Source of the DNA: Burkholderiales bacterium
Lineage (GTDB): Bacteria > Pseudomonadota > Gammaproteobacteria > Burkholderiales > Ga0077523
Direction of reading: 5' to 3'
Length of the DNA stretch: 64,000 nt
Assembly: GCA_019747905.1 (NCBI GenBank)
Contig: JAIEQG010000020.1
Coordinates: 1 to 64,000, forward strand
The notes below the pieces were generated by a model. It saw only the letters and a program-made list of their open reading frames with translations, did no database searches and was not told where the DNA came from. Position numbers and translations under genes: made by a program. Below, in pieces: positions 45,597 to 53,607 of this stretch. Each line of letters opens with the position of its first letter. Within the stretch, counting starts at the first letter, position 1.

Positions 45597-46451
45597 TCAC
45601 CGCTTCGTGATCACCACCTCCAGATACTCGGCCGGCACCACCAGCGACTTGGTACCAGCGCGGTTGAATCGCGCGAGCAGTTCCACCAGCCGCTTGTGCA
45701 GGGCGTTCTGGTTGTCGGCATCGAGCGCCGCGAACACCTTGTGGGTCGGGCCGTAGAAATTGCGGAAGATCTCGATGAAGTGCTCCGCCGAGCGATAGCG
45801 GAACATGAAGTAGCGGCGCTCGCAGCGGATGTCCGCCGCGCGCGTGCCGAACAATTGCACGAGCCGCGGTTCGGAGCCCCAGCCCATGGGCGACTTGAGC
45901 CCGGCCGGCGGCGGTACGAACGCGGCGATGGTCCGGAACAGTTCGCCCAGGAAACCCTCGGGCGTCCAGTTCGCCATGCCGATGCGGCCGCCGGATTTCA
46001 CGACGCGCAGCATCTCGGCCGCAGCCTGTTCCTGGTTCGGCGCGAACATCACGCCGAAGGTGGACAGCACGACGTCGAACGTTTCGTCGGTGAACGGCAG
46101 GGCCTCGGCGTCGGCCACTTGAAACTCCATGGGCAGCCGGTCGCCGGCCGCGCGCTTGCGGCCCTGCTCCAGCAGTTCGGGCACGTAATCGGTGGACGTG
46201 ACGTTCGCGAACCGGCGCGCCGCGGCGAGCGACGCATTGCCGTTGCCGGCAGCCACGTCGAGAACTGCTTCGCCGGAATACAGGTCCACGGCCTCGCACA
46301 GCGATTCGCCGACGATCTGCAGCGTGGTGCCGACGACACCGAAGTCGCCTGAGGCCCAGGTCACCTGCTGGCGGGCCTTGATCGCTTTCAAGTCGGGTTG
46401 CGGGGTCGCCTCGGGTGCCGTGTCGGCCGGGCGGGTCTGTGTCGTTTGCAT
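45597..46451 (-). CDS. SAM-dependent class I methyltransferase
   Basis: 284 residues. The SAM-binding GxGxG-like loop reads VLDVAAGNGNASLAAARR (about 63-80), then VTSTDYVPELLEQGRKRA and FDVVLSTFGVMFAPNQEQ. It belongs to the UbiE/Methyltransf_11 group; the substrate is unknown. ATG at 46451 with GGAGG seven bases before it. Divergent from the dihaem peroxidase gene over 320 bp in which I see no gene. Confidence 0.88.
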   Translation of the reverse strand: MQTTQTRPADTAPEATPQPDLKAIKARQQVTWASGDFGVVGTTLQIVGESLCEAVDLYSGEAVLDVAAGNGNASLAAARRFANVTSTDYVPELLEQGRKRAAGDRLPMEFQVADAEALPFTDETFDVVLSTFGVMFAPNQEQAAAEMLRVVKSGGRIGMANWTPEGFLGELFRTIAAFVPPPAGLKSPMGWGSEPRLVQLFGTRAADIRCERRYFMFRYRSAEHFIEIFRNFYGPTHKVFAALDADNQNALHKRLVELLARFNRAGTKSLVVPAEYLEVVITKR

Positions 46452-46771
46452 GATGAAACCTCCGTGATTCGATGTAGGGGATGAATCCGCCTCGCTTGCC
46501 GCTTCGGCGTCTCAAGGCTGGCGCATTGTGTCGATCGCCCCCGCTCGATACTCGGCTGCGCGTCGACGTGATTTGTCCGATCGTCCGGAGTTGCGGCAGC
46601 GGCTTGACCGAGGCACCGGCGCACTTGATCGACACTCCGGAGATACCGTTTTCGGTCGGTCCGCGGCGGGCCGCCAACGCCGGTCGCGACGTCGATTACC
46701 ATAGCGATACAACACGGGCCATGGTCGTACGGCTACGGCACGGCCCCGAACCGACGGAGGAGAACCCAGCC

Positions 46772-47842
46772 ATGCGCAAGGCCCTGCTCGCGACGACCGT
46801 CGCATCCACCCTCGCCCTCGCCACCTTCGGCAGCGTCATTGCCGGAGACGACGCCGACAACGCGCTGCTCACCCGGGCACGGGCGCTGTTCAAGCCCTTG
46901 CCTGCGGACGCGAGCACGCCCGAACGCCCGATCACGCCCCAGCTTGTCGCACTGGGGCGCGCCCTCTTCTTCGAGACCCGCGTCTCGACCGACGGCAAGC
47001 AAAGCTGCGGCGAATGCCACCAGCCCATGTACTACGGCACCGACGCCCTGCCGCGCTCCGTCGGCAACTCGGGGAAGGTTCTGCCGCGCAACGTGCCCAC
47101 GGTGTTCAACACCGCACTGCAGTTCTCGCAGCACTACGGCGGCAACCGCGTGGACGTCGAAGAGCAGGCGCTGAAGGCGCTGGTGAGTCCGCTCGCCTAC
47201 GGCAACAAGGATTTCGCGGCGGCCGAGGCGCGCCTGCGGGCGATTCCCGGTTACCGCCCGCAATTCGAGCAGGCCTTCCCGGGCCAGGCCGAACCCGTCA
47301 CCGCCGAGAACTGGAGCAAGGCGATCGGCGCGTACGAACGCACGCTGCTGACGCCCGCCCCCTTCGATCGATTTCTTGCCGGTGACACCGCCGCGCTGGG
47401 CGCGCAGGCGAAACAGGGCCTCGACAAGTTCATCGGCATCGGCTGTGCCGGCTGCCACAACGGCGTCGCCGTCGGCGGGCAGATGTACCAGAAGTTCGGC
47501 CTGACCCAGGACTACTGGAACCTGACGGGTAGCACCGAGATCGACATCTTCAAGGGCCGCGACAAGGGCCGCTTCCAGGACACCAAGAAGGACGAGGACG
47601 CGTTCATCTTCAAGGTGCAGCAGTTGCGCAACGTGGCCGTGACGCCGCCCTACTTCCACGACGGTTCCGTGGCGGAATTGCCCGATGCCGTGCGCGTGAT
47701 GGGCAAGCTGCAACTGGGCCGTGATCTCTCCGACGGCGACGTCGCCGACATCGTCGCCTTCCTCGAAAGCCTCACAGGCGAAGTGCCGGCGCAGTTCGCG
47801 GCGGTGCCGAGCCTGCCGATCGGGGGTTACAAGCGGCAGTGA
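46772..47842 (+). CDS. Dihaem cytochrome c peroxidase (CcpA/MauG family)
   Basis: 356 residues, signal peptide (LLATTVASTLALATFGSVIA). Haem sites CGECH (79-83) and CAGCH (225-229), with the spacing typical of bacterial peroxidases, plus PRNVPTVFNTALQF and RNVAVTPPYFHDGSV that hold haem contacts. It reduces hydrogen peroxide in the periplasm with electrons from a small cytochrome c. ATG at 46772 follows GGAGGAG. The dihaem c4-like protein upstream could be a donor. Confidence 0.93.
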   Translation: MRKALLATTVASTLALATFGSVIAGDDADNALLTRARALFKPLPADASTPERPITPQLVALGRALFFETRVSTDGKQSCGECHQPMYYGTDALPRSVGNSGKVLPRNVPTVFNTALQFSQHYGGNRVDVEEQALKALVSPLAYGNKDFAAAEARLRAIPGYRPQFEQAFPGQAEPVTAENWSKAIGAYERTLLTPAPFDRFLAGDTAALGAQAKQGLDKFIGIGCAGCHNGVAVGGQMYQKFGLTQDYWNLTGSTEIDIFKGRDKGRFQDTKKDEDAFIFKVQQLRNVAVTPPYFHDGSVAELPDAVRVMGKLQLGRDLSDGDVADIVAFLESLTGEVPAQFAAVPSLPIGGYKRQ

Positions 47843-47876
47843 CTACGGCCGGGGCCCCGGGGGCGCCGGTCCAGCC

Positions 47877-48443
47877 TTAGCGGTCGCGCCTCAGCACGGA
47901 AGAGCTGGTCAGGCGGTCGAAGACGTCTTCGAGCGTCGCGACCGGCCGGCCCTGGGGCGTGCAGAAGTAGCTCTTCGCCAGCAGGTAGCGGATCGCCGCG
48001 GGCCCGGCGTCGCTGACCCGCTGCCACTGGGCCGTGAAGTCCTTGGTCCAACCGCCATCGGGCCGCGCCAGGAAGTAACCCCGCCATTCGTCGGGGCCGC
48101 ACCGCACGCCCTCGTACGTGACCTGCTTCTGGCCGCTCGCCGCGGTCGCGACCAGCGTGTACCGAATGATCTCGTCGGGGCCGATCGAGAACGCGGCCCG
48201 GTCGAGGTAGACCTCTCTCCCCGGATAGTGCGGCACGTCGATCTGCAGCAGATTCTCGGGTCGCGGCGGGGGCGGCGGCGGCATCTCGCGCTCGGTTGCC
48301 CGCTCCTTCGGGATCTTGTCGATCTTGGGTGGCGGCTCGGTCCCCGGAATCACGTTGCCGCGCGAGTCGTACTGCTGTGCGGCGACCGGCCCGCCGAGAA
48401 CGGCGGCCAGACCCAGGCTCATCGCAATCGCTGTGGTCTTCAT
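47877..48443 (-). CDS. Exported CNP1-like family protein
   Basis: 188 residues with signal peptide (MKTTAIAMSLGLAAVLGGPVAA). The conserved part (about 60-185, with RYTLVATAASGQKQVTYEGVRC, GYFLARPDGGWTKDF and YFCTPQGRP) matches CNP1-like proteins of betaproteobacteria, whose function is unknown. A proline-rich linker (PPPPPP, about 55) joins signal and domain. Convergent with the peroxidase gene and divergent from the yciH-like gene. Confidence 0.82.
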   Translation of the reverse strand: MKTTAIAMSLGLAAVLGGPVAAQQYDSRGNVIPGTEPPPKIDKIPKERATEREMPPPPPPRPENLLQIDVPHYPGREVYLDRAAFSIGPDEIIRYTLVATAASGQKQVTYEGVRCGPDEWRGYFLARPDGGWTKDFTAQWQRVSDAGPAAIRYLLAKSYFCTPQGRPVATLEDVFDRLTSSSVLRRDR

Positions 48444-48526
48444 ACGGCAGATTCTCCGATGCTTCGTTTCGATCCCCGATCGGCGACAATACGCGCCTCC
48501 GGTTTCCCGCATTGTCCCCCATCCTC

Positions 48527-48892
48527 TTGAGCAACGGCAAAGCCGCCCGCGGCGGCCTCGTCTATTCCACCCAGCTCGGCAAGACCTGTCCCGGCTGCCG
48601 CCGTCCGATCGCCGAATGCGTGTGCGGCCGGTCGAAAGCCGCACCCGCCGGCGACGGCAGCGTGCGAGTGTCGCGGGCGAACAAGGGGCGCGGCGGCAAG
48701 ACCGTGACGCTGGTGACCGGCGTACCGCTCGCCGCCGATGCGCTCGCCGCGCTCGGCTCGGACCTGCGCCGCCTGTGCGGTTCCGGCGGCACGGTCAAGG
48801 ACGGCGCGATCGAGATCCAGGGCGATCACGCCGACGCGCTGGTGATCGAACTCGCCAAGCGCGGCTACAAGGCGAAGCGCGCCGGTGGCTGA
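48527..48892 (+). CDS. SUI1-family translation factor (YciH-like)
   Basis: 121 residues. N-terminal zinc-type knuckle [17 protein letters not shown] then the SUI1/eIF1 domain ([21 protein letters not shown] and [22 protein letters not shown]). YciH affects start-site discrimination in ribosomes. TTG at 48527 is chosen because [21 protein letters not shown] matches the family N-terminus; another TTG at 48512 is in frame. It overlaps the pseudouridine synthase by 8 bp. Confidence 0.85.
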   Translation: MSNGKAARGGLVYSTQLGKTCPGCRRPIAECVCGRSKAAPAGDGSVRVSRANKGRGGKTVTLVTGVPLAADALAALGSDLRRLCGSGGTVKDGAIEIQGDHADALVIELAKRGYKAKRAGG

Positions 48893-49649
48893 TTCCGCTC
48901 CACAGTCACCCGAGCCCGATGGCCGCGTGCGCGTGTCGAAACTCCTGTCCGAGCGCGGCCTGTGCTCGCGTCGCGAAGCGGATCTCTTCATCGAACGCGG
49001 CTGGGTGTTCGTGGATGGACAACCGGTCACCGAACTCGGCACGCGCGCATTGCCCACACAGACCATCACCCTGTCGAAGGAAGCGCGCGCCGCGCAGCTC
49101 ACTCAGGTAACCATCCTGCTCAACAAGCCCGTGGGCTACGTGTCGGCCCAGGCGGAGGAAGGCTACAAGCCGGCGGTCACGCTGATCATGTCGCAGTCGC
49201 GCTTCAAGGGCGACCGCGTGCCGCTCAAGTTCAGTCCGGCGCATCTCAAGGGTCTCGCACCCGCGGGGCGGCTCGACATCGACTCCACCGGCCTGCTGGT
49301 GCTGACGCAGGATGGACGCATTGCAAAGCAGTTGATCGGCGAGGACTCGGAGACGGAGAAGGAATACCTCGTGCGCGTGCAGGGCAAGCTGTCGCCGCAG
49401 GGGCTGGCGCTGCTGCAGCACGGCCTGTCGCTCGACGACGAGCCCTTGAAACCCGCGCAGGTGCAGTGGCAGAACGAGGATCAGTTGAAGTTCATCCTGC
49501 GCGAGGGCAAGAAGCGCCAGATCCGGCGCATGTGCGAACTGGTCGGATTGAAGGTGACCGGATTGAAGCGCATCCGCATCGGCAACGTGCGACTGCACGA
49601 TCTGCCGACAGGTCAATGGCGTTATCTCGGCAAGGACGAACGCTTTTAA
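48885..49649 (+). CDS. 23S rRNA pseudouridine synthase (RluB/RluF group)
   Basis: 254 residues. S4 RNA-binding domain ([22 protein letters not shown]) then the RsuA/RluB fold with catalytic Asp131 ([13 protein letters not shown]). The end ([29 protein letters not shown]) is closest, by memory, to RluF, which modifies U2604. It converts uridine to pseudouridine in 23S rRNA. GTG start at 48885. Part of a short translation-related run with yciH and DUF1415. Confidence 0.9.
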   Translation: MADSAPQSPEPDGRVRVSKLLSERGLCSRREADLFIERGWVFVDGQPVTELGTRALPTQTITLSKEARAAQLTQVTILLNKPVGYVSAQAEEGYKPAVTLIMSQSRFKGDRVPLKFSPAHLKGLAPAGRLDIDSTGLLVLTQDGRIAKQLIGEDSETEKEYLVRVQGKLSPQGLALLQHGLSLDDEPLKPAQVQWQNEDQLKFILREGKKRQIRRMCELVGLKVTGLKRIRIGNVRLHDLPTGQWRYLGKDERF

Positions 49650-50249
49650 GTGACCGAGGAAGAGGTGGTTGCCGCGACGCAGACGTGGCTCGATGTCGCG
49701 GTCATCGGGTTGAACCTGTGTCCGTTCGCCCGCGCGGTGCGCACGGCGAACCGCATTCGCTTCGTGGTCAGCACGGCTCGCAACATCGACGCACTGTTCG
49801 ACGACCTGCAGGAAGAACTGAAGCTTCTCGCTGCCGCCGACCCGGCGCAGATCGAAACCACCCTCCTGATCGCACCGAACGTGCTCGGCGATTTCCTCGA
49901 CTTCAACGATTTTCTCGATGTGGCGGATGAAGCGGTCGCCGAACTGGAACTGGATGGAGAGATCCAGGTGGCGAGCTTTCATCCGGACTATCGATTCGCG
50001 GAGACGGCAGCGGACGACGTCACCAACTGCACCAACCGGTCGCCGTTTCCGACGTTGCATCTGCTGCGGGAGGAAAGTGTCGAGCGGGCGATCGCAGGCT
50101 ACGGCGAGACCAGCGAGATTTTCGAGAGGAATGGGGAGACGTTGCGCAAGTTGGGGTGGGAAGGCTGGCGCAAGGTGATGGGCGCGATTGCGGGCGCTGG
50201 CTCCCACCCTGGCCCTCCCCCGGCAAAGCCGGGGGAGGGGATGGCGTAG
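49650..50249 (+). CDS. DUF1415 family protein
   Basis: 199 residues. The family core is clear: VIGLNLCPFARAV near residue 20, ETTLLIAPNVLGDFLDFNDFLD, FHPDYRFAE and TNRSPFPTLHLLRE. Function unknown; conserved in many proteobacteria. GTG start directly after the synthase stop. The last 14 codons read the start of a family A repeat (SHPGPPPAKPGEG), so the element supplies the C-terminus and stop codon. A shorter product may be ancestral. Confidence 0.85.
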   Translation: MTEEEVVAATQTWLDVAVIGLNLCPFARAVRTANRIRFVVSTARNIDALFDDLQEELKLLAAADPAQIETTLLIAPNVLGDFLDFNDFLDVADEAVAELELDGEIQVASFHPDYRFAETAADDVTNCTNRSPFPTLHLLREESVERAIAGYGETSEIFERNGETLRKLGWEGWRKVMGAIAGAGSHPGPPPAKPGEGMA

Positions 50250-50517
50250 CCATCCCTTTCGGGATATTGGACAGCCCTCGCTTGCAGCGCGCGTGCCGGC
50301 CTGCAGGCCGGCACCGTTCGGCGGGCGCGCCGCATGCGGCTCGAAACCCCCGCCTCACCCCTCGGTCCCTCTCCCGGAGGGAGACGGAAGTAGCCCCTTC
50401 CCCCGGCTTTGCCGGGGGAAGGCGGGGGATGGGGGCGGCAGTACCGGCTTTGCCGGGGGAAGGCGGGGGATGGGGGCGGCAGTACCGGCTTTGCCGGGGG
50501 AAGGTAGAGATGGGGGC
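50202..50517. repeat. Family A repeat array (copy 9) with a 41-bp tandem expansion
   Basis: One module overlaps the DUF1415 end (50202-50240). A second set (50394-50517) contains three 41-bp units beginning CCGGCTTTGCCGGGGGAAGG at 50403, 50444 and 50485, the last partly changed. Between them is unassigned GC-rich DNA. It ends seven bases before the end of the minus-strand LysR gene. Confidence 0.85.
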
Positions 50518-50523
50518 AACTAG

Positions 50524-51453
50524 TTAGATACCCCGCACGCGCCCCCCTCCACTGAACGACGGCTCCAGAAAGATCTGCCGGAAGTAGTCACGTAGCGCCG
50601 ACATGGGCGGCGTGAACTCGGTGCCCTTCTTCCACGCGAGCCCCACGGTCATGGACGGGATCGCGTCCTTCAGGTTGATGGTCTCGATGCGCTTGCCTTC
50701 GAGCGACCAGGGGCGATAGACCATGTCGGAGAGGATAGACACGCCCCACCCGTTCGCCACCATGCTGCGCACCGCCTCCACCGACGAGGTGCGCAGGCGG
50801 ATATTCGGGCGAAACGGGGTGCGGCCCCAGTACCGCAGCGCGGTCTGGGCCGCCTCGTCCACGGTCAGCATGATGTAGGGCTCGGGCGCGACGTTCGACA
50901 AGGTGACTTCGGGCAGCTCGAGCAGCGGATGCCGCGCCGACACCCACAGGCGCCGCTCGGAGCCGAAGAAGGTCTCGCTCGCGAGGTCGGGGCTCACCAG
51001 ATTCGAGGTGAGGAGCACCGCCATGTCGAAGCGATTGCTGATCAGCCCTTCCTCGATGGCATCGCGGTTGAGCTCGTAGACGTTGACCGTGATGCGCGGG
51101 TAGAGCTGCGAAAAGCGCTGCAAGTGATGGGGCGCGAAGTAGCCCATGACCGTGTAGGTGGTCGCGACGCTCAACGTGCCGGCGAGCGCGCTGTTGGATG
51201 TCGGCGCCCTCAGCGCGTCATCCACCGCCGAGAGGATGGTGTAGGCATGACCGAGGAACTTGCGGCCGGATTCGGTCAGCTCCATGCCGGCATGGGTACG
51301 GCCGAACAGGGCACCGCCCACCTCCAGTTCCAGCTCCTTGATCGCGGTGGTCACCGCGGACTGGGAGATGTTGAGCTGGATCGCAGCCTGGGACACCTGC
51401 CCCAGTTCCGCGGTGGCCACGAAGTACTTCAGCTGCCGTATGGATAGAGACAT
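50524..51453 (-). CDS. LysR-family transcriptional regulator of the oxoprolinase-like cluster
   Basis: 309 residues. N-terminal winged helix (SIRQLKYFVATAELGQVSQAA, then LNISQSAVTTAIKELELEVGG) and a periplasmic-binding-like effector domain (about 90-300). Divergent from pxpA, 273 bp apart, the classic layout in which the regulator controls the neighbouring operon and itself. GGGAA before its ATG is also part of an inverted repeat (51459-51490), suggesting autoregulation. Effector is probably the cluster's substrate or an intermediate. Confidence 0.92.
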   Translation of the reverse strand: MSLSIRQLKYFVATAELGQVSQAAIQLNISQSAVTTAIKELELEVGGALFGRTHAGMELTESGRKFLGHAYTILSAVDDALRAPTSNSALAGTLSVATTYTVMGYFAPHHLQRFSQLYPRITVNVYELNRDAIEEGLISNRFDMAVLLTSNLVSPDLASETFFGSERRLWVSARHPLLELPEVTLSNVAPEPYIMLTVDEAAQTALRYWGRTPFRPNIRLRTSSVEAVRSMVANGWGVSILSDMVYRPWSLEGKRIETINLKDAIPSMTVGLAWKKGTEFTPPMSALRDYFRQIFLEPSFSGGGRVRGI

Positions 51454-51458
51454 CGAAT

Positions 51459-51490
51459 TTCCCGAAAACGCTTACGTCCATCATCGGGAA
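51459..51490. promoter_or_regulatory. Inverted repeat overlapping the LysR gene ribosome site
   Basis: TTCCCGA (51459-51465) and TCGGGAA (51484-51490), 18 bp apart. Their position right before the LysR start suggests an operator for autoregulation. Related TTTCCGA and TTCCGA copies occur at 51579-51592. Confidence 0.4.
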
Positions 51491-51585
51491 TAGGCATCCC
51501 CGCCGATGAGCCGGGCACTTCGATTGCAGCAACCCATTGTCTGGAAAGCGATTGCTCGCCGCACCGGACGGGCCTGAATTCCGAA

Positions 51586-51613
51586 TTTCCGATACCTGTG
51601 CATCGAATAATAT
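51586..51613 (+). promoter_or_regulatory. Candidate promoter of the pxpA cluster
   Basis: TAATAT at 51608-51613 with TTTCCG at 51586-51591, spacing 16. The AT-rich stretch 51600-51635 is unusual in this genome. It lies about 110 bp before pxpA, within reach of a LysR protein bound upstream. Confidence 0.35.
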
Positions 51614-51726
51614 TTCTTTTTCATTTGTGGCAACGGGTTTCTAATGAGGTCTGCGCGGTCCGGCGGCGCAACTGCTGCACCGCCGCATCCCTGGGGCAGC
51701 AACCCGAAGCCGAAGGAGGAGACACC

Positions 51727-52485
51727 ATGACCCTGGCCATCAACTGCGACATGGGCGAGGCTTTCGGCCTCTACAAGTGCGGCGACGACGAAGGGATCAT
51801 GCCCTTCATCACCATGGCCAACGTGGCCTGCGGCTTCCATGCTTCGGACCCGGTCGTGATGCGCAAGACCGTGCGCCTCGCGAAGCAGTACGGGGTCAAC
51901 GTCGGCGCGCACCCGTCCTATCCTGACCTGCAGGGCTTCGGCCGGCGCGAGATGCGCATGAGCCGCGACGAACTGACCGCGTGTCTCATCTACCAGGTAG
52001 GTGCGCTCAAGGCCTTCCTTGATGCCGAGGGCATGCCGCTCAACCACATCAAGCCCCATGGCGCGCTCTATGGCGTGGCCACGCGCGACGAGAACGTGGC
52101 GAACGCCATGGCCGACGTGGCCTCCATCTTCGGCGTGCCGCTGCTGGGCATGGCGCGGACCAAGCACGAGGAGGTTTACACCAAGCGCGGCGTGCCGTTC
52201 CTCGCCGAGTACTACACCGACCTCGACTACAACGACGACGGCTCGCTCATCATCACGCGCGAGCACGATGCGAAGGATCCCGCCGAGGCCGCGCGGCGGA
52301 CGGTGCGCGCCGTGAAGGAAGGCAAGGCCGTATCCATCAACGGCAAGGACATCCCCATGCGCACTGACTGCGTCTGCGTGCATTCCGACACGCCGAACGC
52401 GGTGGATCTCGCCCGCGCCGTGCACGAGGCGCTCGCGCCCTGGCTCGGCAAGGAAGCGCCCCGTGTGGCCGCTGCAGCGCACTGA
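51727..52485 (+). CDS. pxpA: 5-oxoprolinase subunit A-like protein (LamB/YcsF family)
   Basis: 252 residues, the normal length. Family motifs: INCDMGEAFG at the start, NVACGFHASDP, GAHPSYPDLQGFGRREM and HIKPHGALYG. In PxpABC this subunit hydrolyses the ring of 5-oxoproline once the partner subunits have activated it. ATG at 51727 with a strong GAAGGAGGAG. Here the activating subunits are encoded further on with a biotin carboxylase and carrier between, so the substrate may differ from 5-oxoproline. First gene of the plus-strand cluster. Confidence 0.9.
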   Translation: MTLAINCDMGEAFGLYKCGDDEGIMPFITMANVACGFHASDPVVMRKTVRLAKQYGVNVGAHPSYPDLQGFGRREMRMSRDELTACLIYQVGALKAFLDAEGMPLNHIKPHGALYGVATRDENVANAMADVASIFGVPLLGMARTKHEEVYTKRGVPFLAEYYTDLDYNDDGSLIITREHDAKDPAEAARRTVRAVKEGKAVSINGKDIPMRTDCVCVHSDTPNAVDLARAVHEALAPWLGKEAPRVAAAAH

Positions 52486-52489
52486 GGTG

Positions 52490-52716
52490 ACGCCCCCCCC
52501 GAAGGGCCGGCGGCCCCTCCCCCCCAGGGGGCAGCCCTCTTGCGGGCTGAGACCGGACACAGACAGTCCCTGCGGACTGTCTGTGCCTGACGAAGGCCAT
52601 CGGCCTCCGGTCGATGGCAGGCCCGGCGAGGGCTTGAAGTGACATTCCCCCCGATAGGCCTTCGGCCTCTCCCCCCAAGGGGGCCAGCCCTCTTGGGGCG
52701 GCCCGGCGAGGGCTGA
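52490..52716. repeat. Family B repeats with an extra 12-bp hairpin, inside the operon
   Basis: A diverged copy (52490-52640) and a nearly perfect one (52641-52716). The diverged copy contains CACAGACAGTCC (52558-52569), loop CTGC, and its exact reverse complement (52574-52585). The block separates pxpA from the next gene by 240 bp and could reduce read-through. Confidence 0.85.
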
Positions 52717-52725
52717 CACGACACC

Positions 52726-53316
52726 GTGCCGCACGTGCTCTACAACGGGACCACCAGTCCGTTCGGCCGGATGACGCGGGTCGTGGGCATCGAATTGGGC
52801 ATTCCGGTAGAGGAACGCCAGATCGACGTATACACGGCCGAGTTTCTCGACACGATCAACCCGCTGCGCCAGATCCCCACGCTCGAGACCGAAAGCGGTG
52901 AAGTGCTCTACGACAGCCGCGTGATCTGCCGCTGGTTCGACAGCGTCTCCGGGCGCGCCAAGCTGATCCCGGCGGGCAATCAATGGGAAGTGGAGCGGCG
53001 CTGGGCGCTCGCCATCGGCGTCATGGAGGCCGGCCTGCAGCGGCGCATGGAGGTCGTGCGGCCCGACGGCGAGAAGAGCGGTGCCCAGATCACGAAGCTC
53101 GAAGCACGCATCGACCGCGCCGTCGATCGCCTCGAACACGAAGCGCCCGCGTTGCGGGATGCCGGGGTGCGCATGGACGCGGTCGCGACTGCGGTGGCCC
53201 TCGAGTACACGGATTTTCGCTATACACGCGACTGGCGCGCGCGCTGTCCACTGCTGGAAGCCTGGCTCGCCACATTCGGCGCACGGCCGAGCCTCGTGCA
53301 GACCCGACCCCACTAG
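52726..53316 (+). CDS. Glutathione S-transferase-like protein
   Basis: 196 residues: N-terminal thioredoxin-like domain (VLYNGTTSPFGRMTRVVGIEL, ... LRQIPTLETESGEVLYDSRVIC, holding the cis-Pro and the glutathione contacts ES/DS) and a C-terminal helical domain. Typical cytosolic GST. GTG start at 52726. It lies between pxpA and the biotin carrier genes on the same strand with short gaps on one side only; whether glutathione takes part in the pathway is unknown. Confidence 0.86.
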   Translation: MPHVLYNGTTSPFGRMTRVVGIELGIPVEERQIDVYTAEFLDTINPLRQIPTLETESGEVLYDSRVICRWFDSVSGRAKLIPAGNQWEVERRWALAIGVMEAGLQRRMEVVRPDGEKSGAQITKLEARIDRAVDRLEHEAPALRDAGVRMDAVATAVALEYTDFRYTRDWRARCPLLEAWLATFGARPSLVQTRPH

Positions 53317-53341
53317 TCTTCCAACGCAAGAGGAGCAGGCA

Positions 53342-53587
53342 ATGGCCCACCACGAGGTTCTCTCCCCGCTTCCCGGCACGTTCTACCGCAGACCCTCGCC
53401 CGATGCCGAGGTCTTCGCCAAGGAAGGCGCCATCGTGAAGGTGGGCGACGTCATCGGTCTCGTGGAGGTGATGAAGCAGTTCAGCGAGGTGCAGGCCGAT
53501 GCGGCCGGCAAGATCGTGCGCTTTCTCGTGGAAAACGAGGACGCGGTCGAGCCTGGCCAGCCGCTCGCCACGATCGAAACCGCCTGA
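53342..53587 (+). CDS. Biotin carboxyl carrier protein (small, AccB-like)
   Basis: 81 residues, only the biotinyl domain: VLSPLPGTFYRRPSPDAEVF, then GLVEVMKQFSEV with Lys45 as the biotin attachment site, then GKIVRFLVENEDAVEPGQPL. The usual motif AMKM is replaced by VMKQ, which I know from carriers near KipI/KipA-type proteins. It would ferry the carboxyl group between the biotin carboxylase and the two carboxyltransferase subunits encoded next. GAGGAG before ATG at 53342. Confidence 0.9.
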   Translation: MAHHEVLSPLPGTFYRRPSPDAEVFAKEGAIVKVGDVIGLVEVMKQFSEVQADAAGKIVRFLVENEDAVEPGQPLATIETA

Positions 53588-53607
53588 CCGCACTTAAAGC
53601 CCCGCCC

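Noticed and set aside
51481-53379. Minus-strand open frame over pxpA and the GST gene
   Set aside because: Crosses two clear genes and a repeat block; translation of the repeats gives low-complexity sequence.
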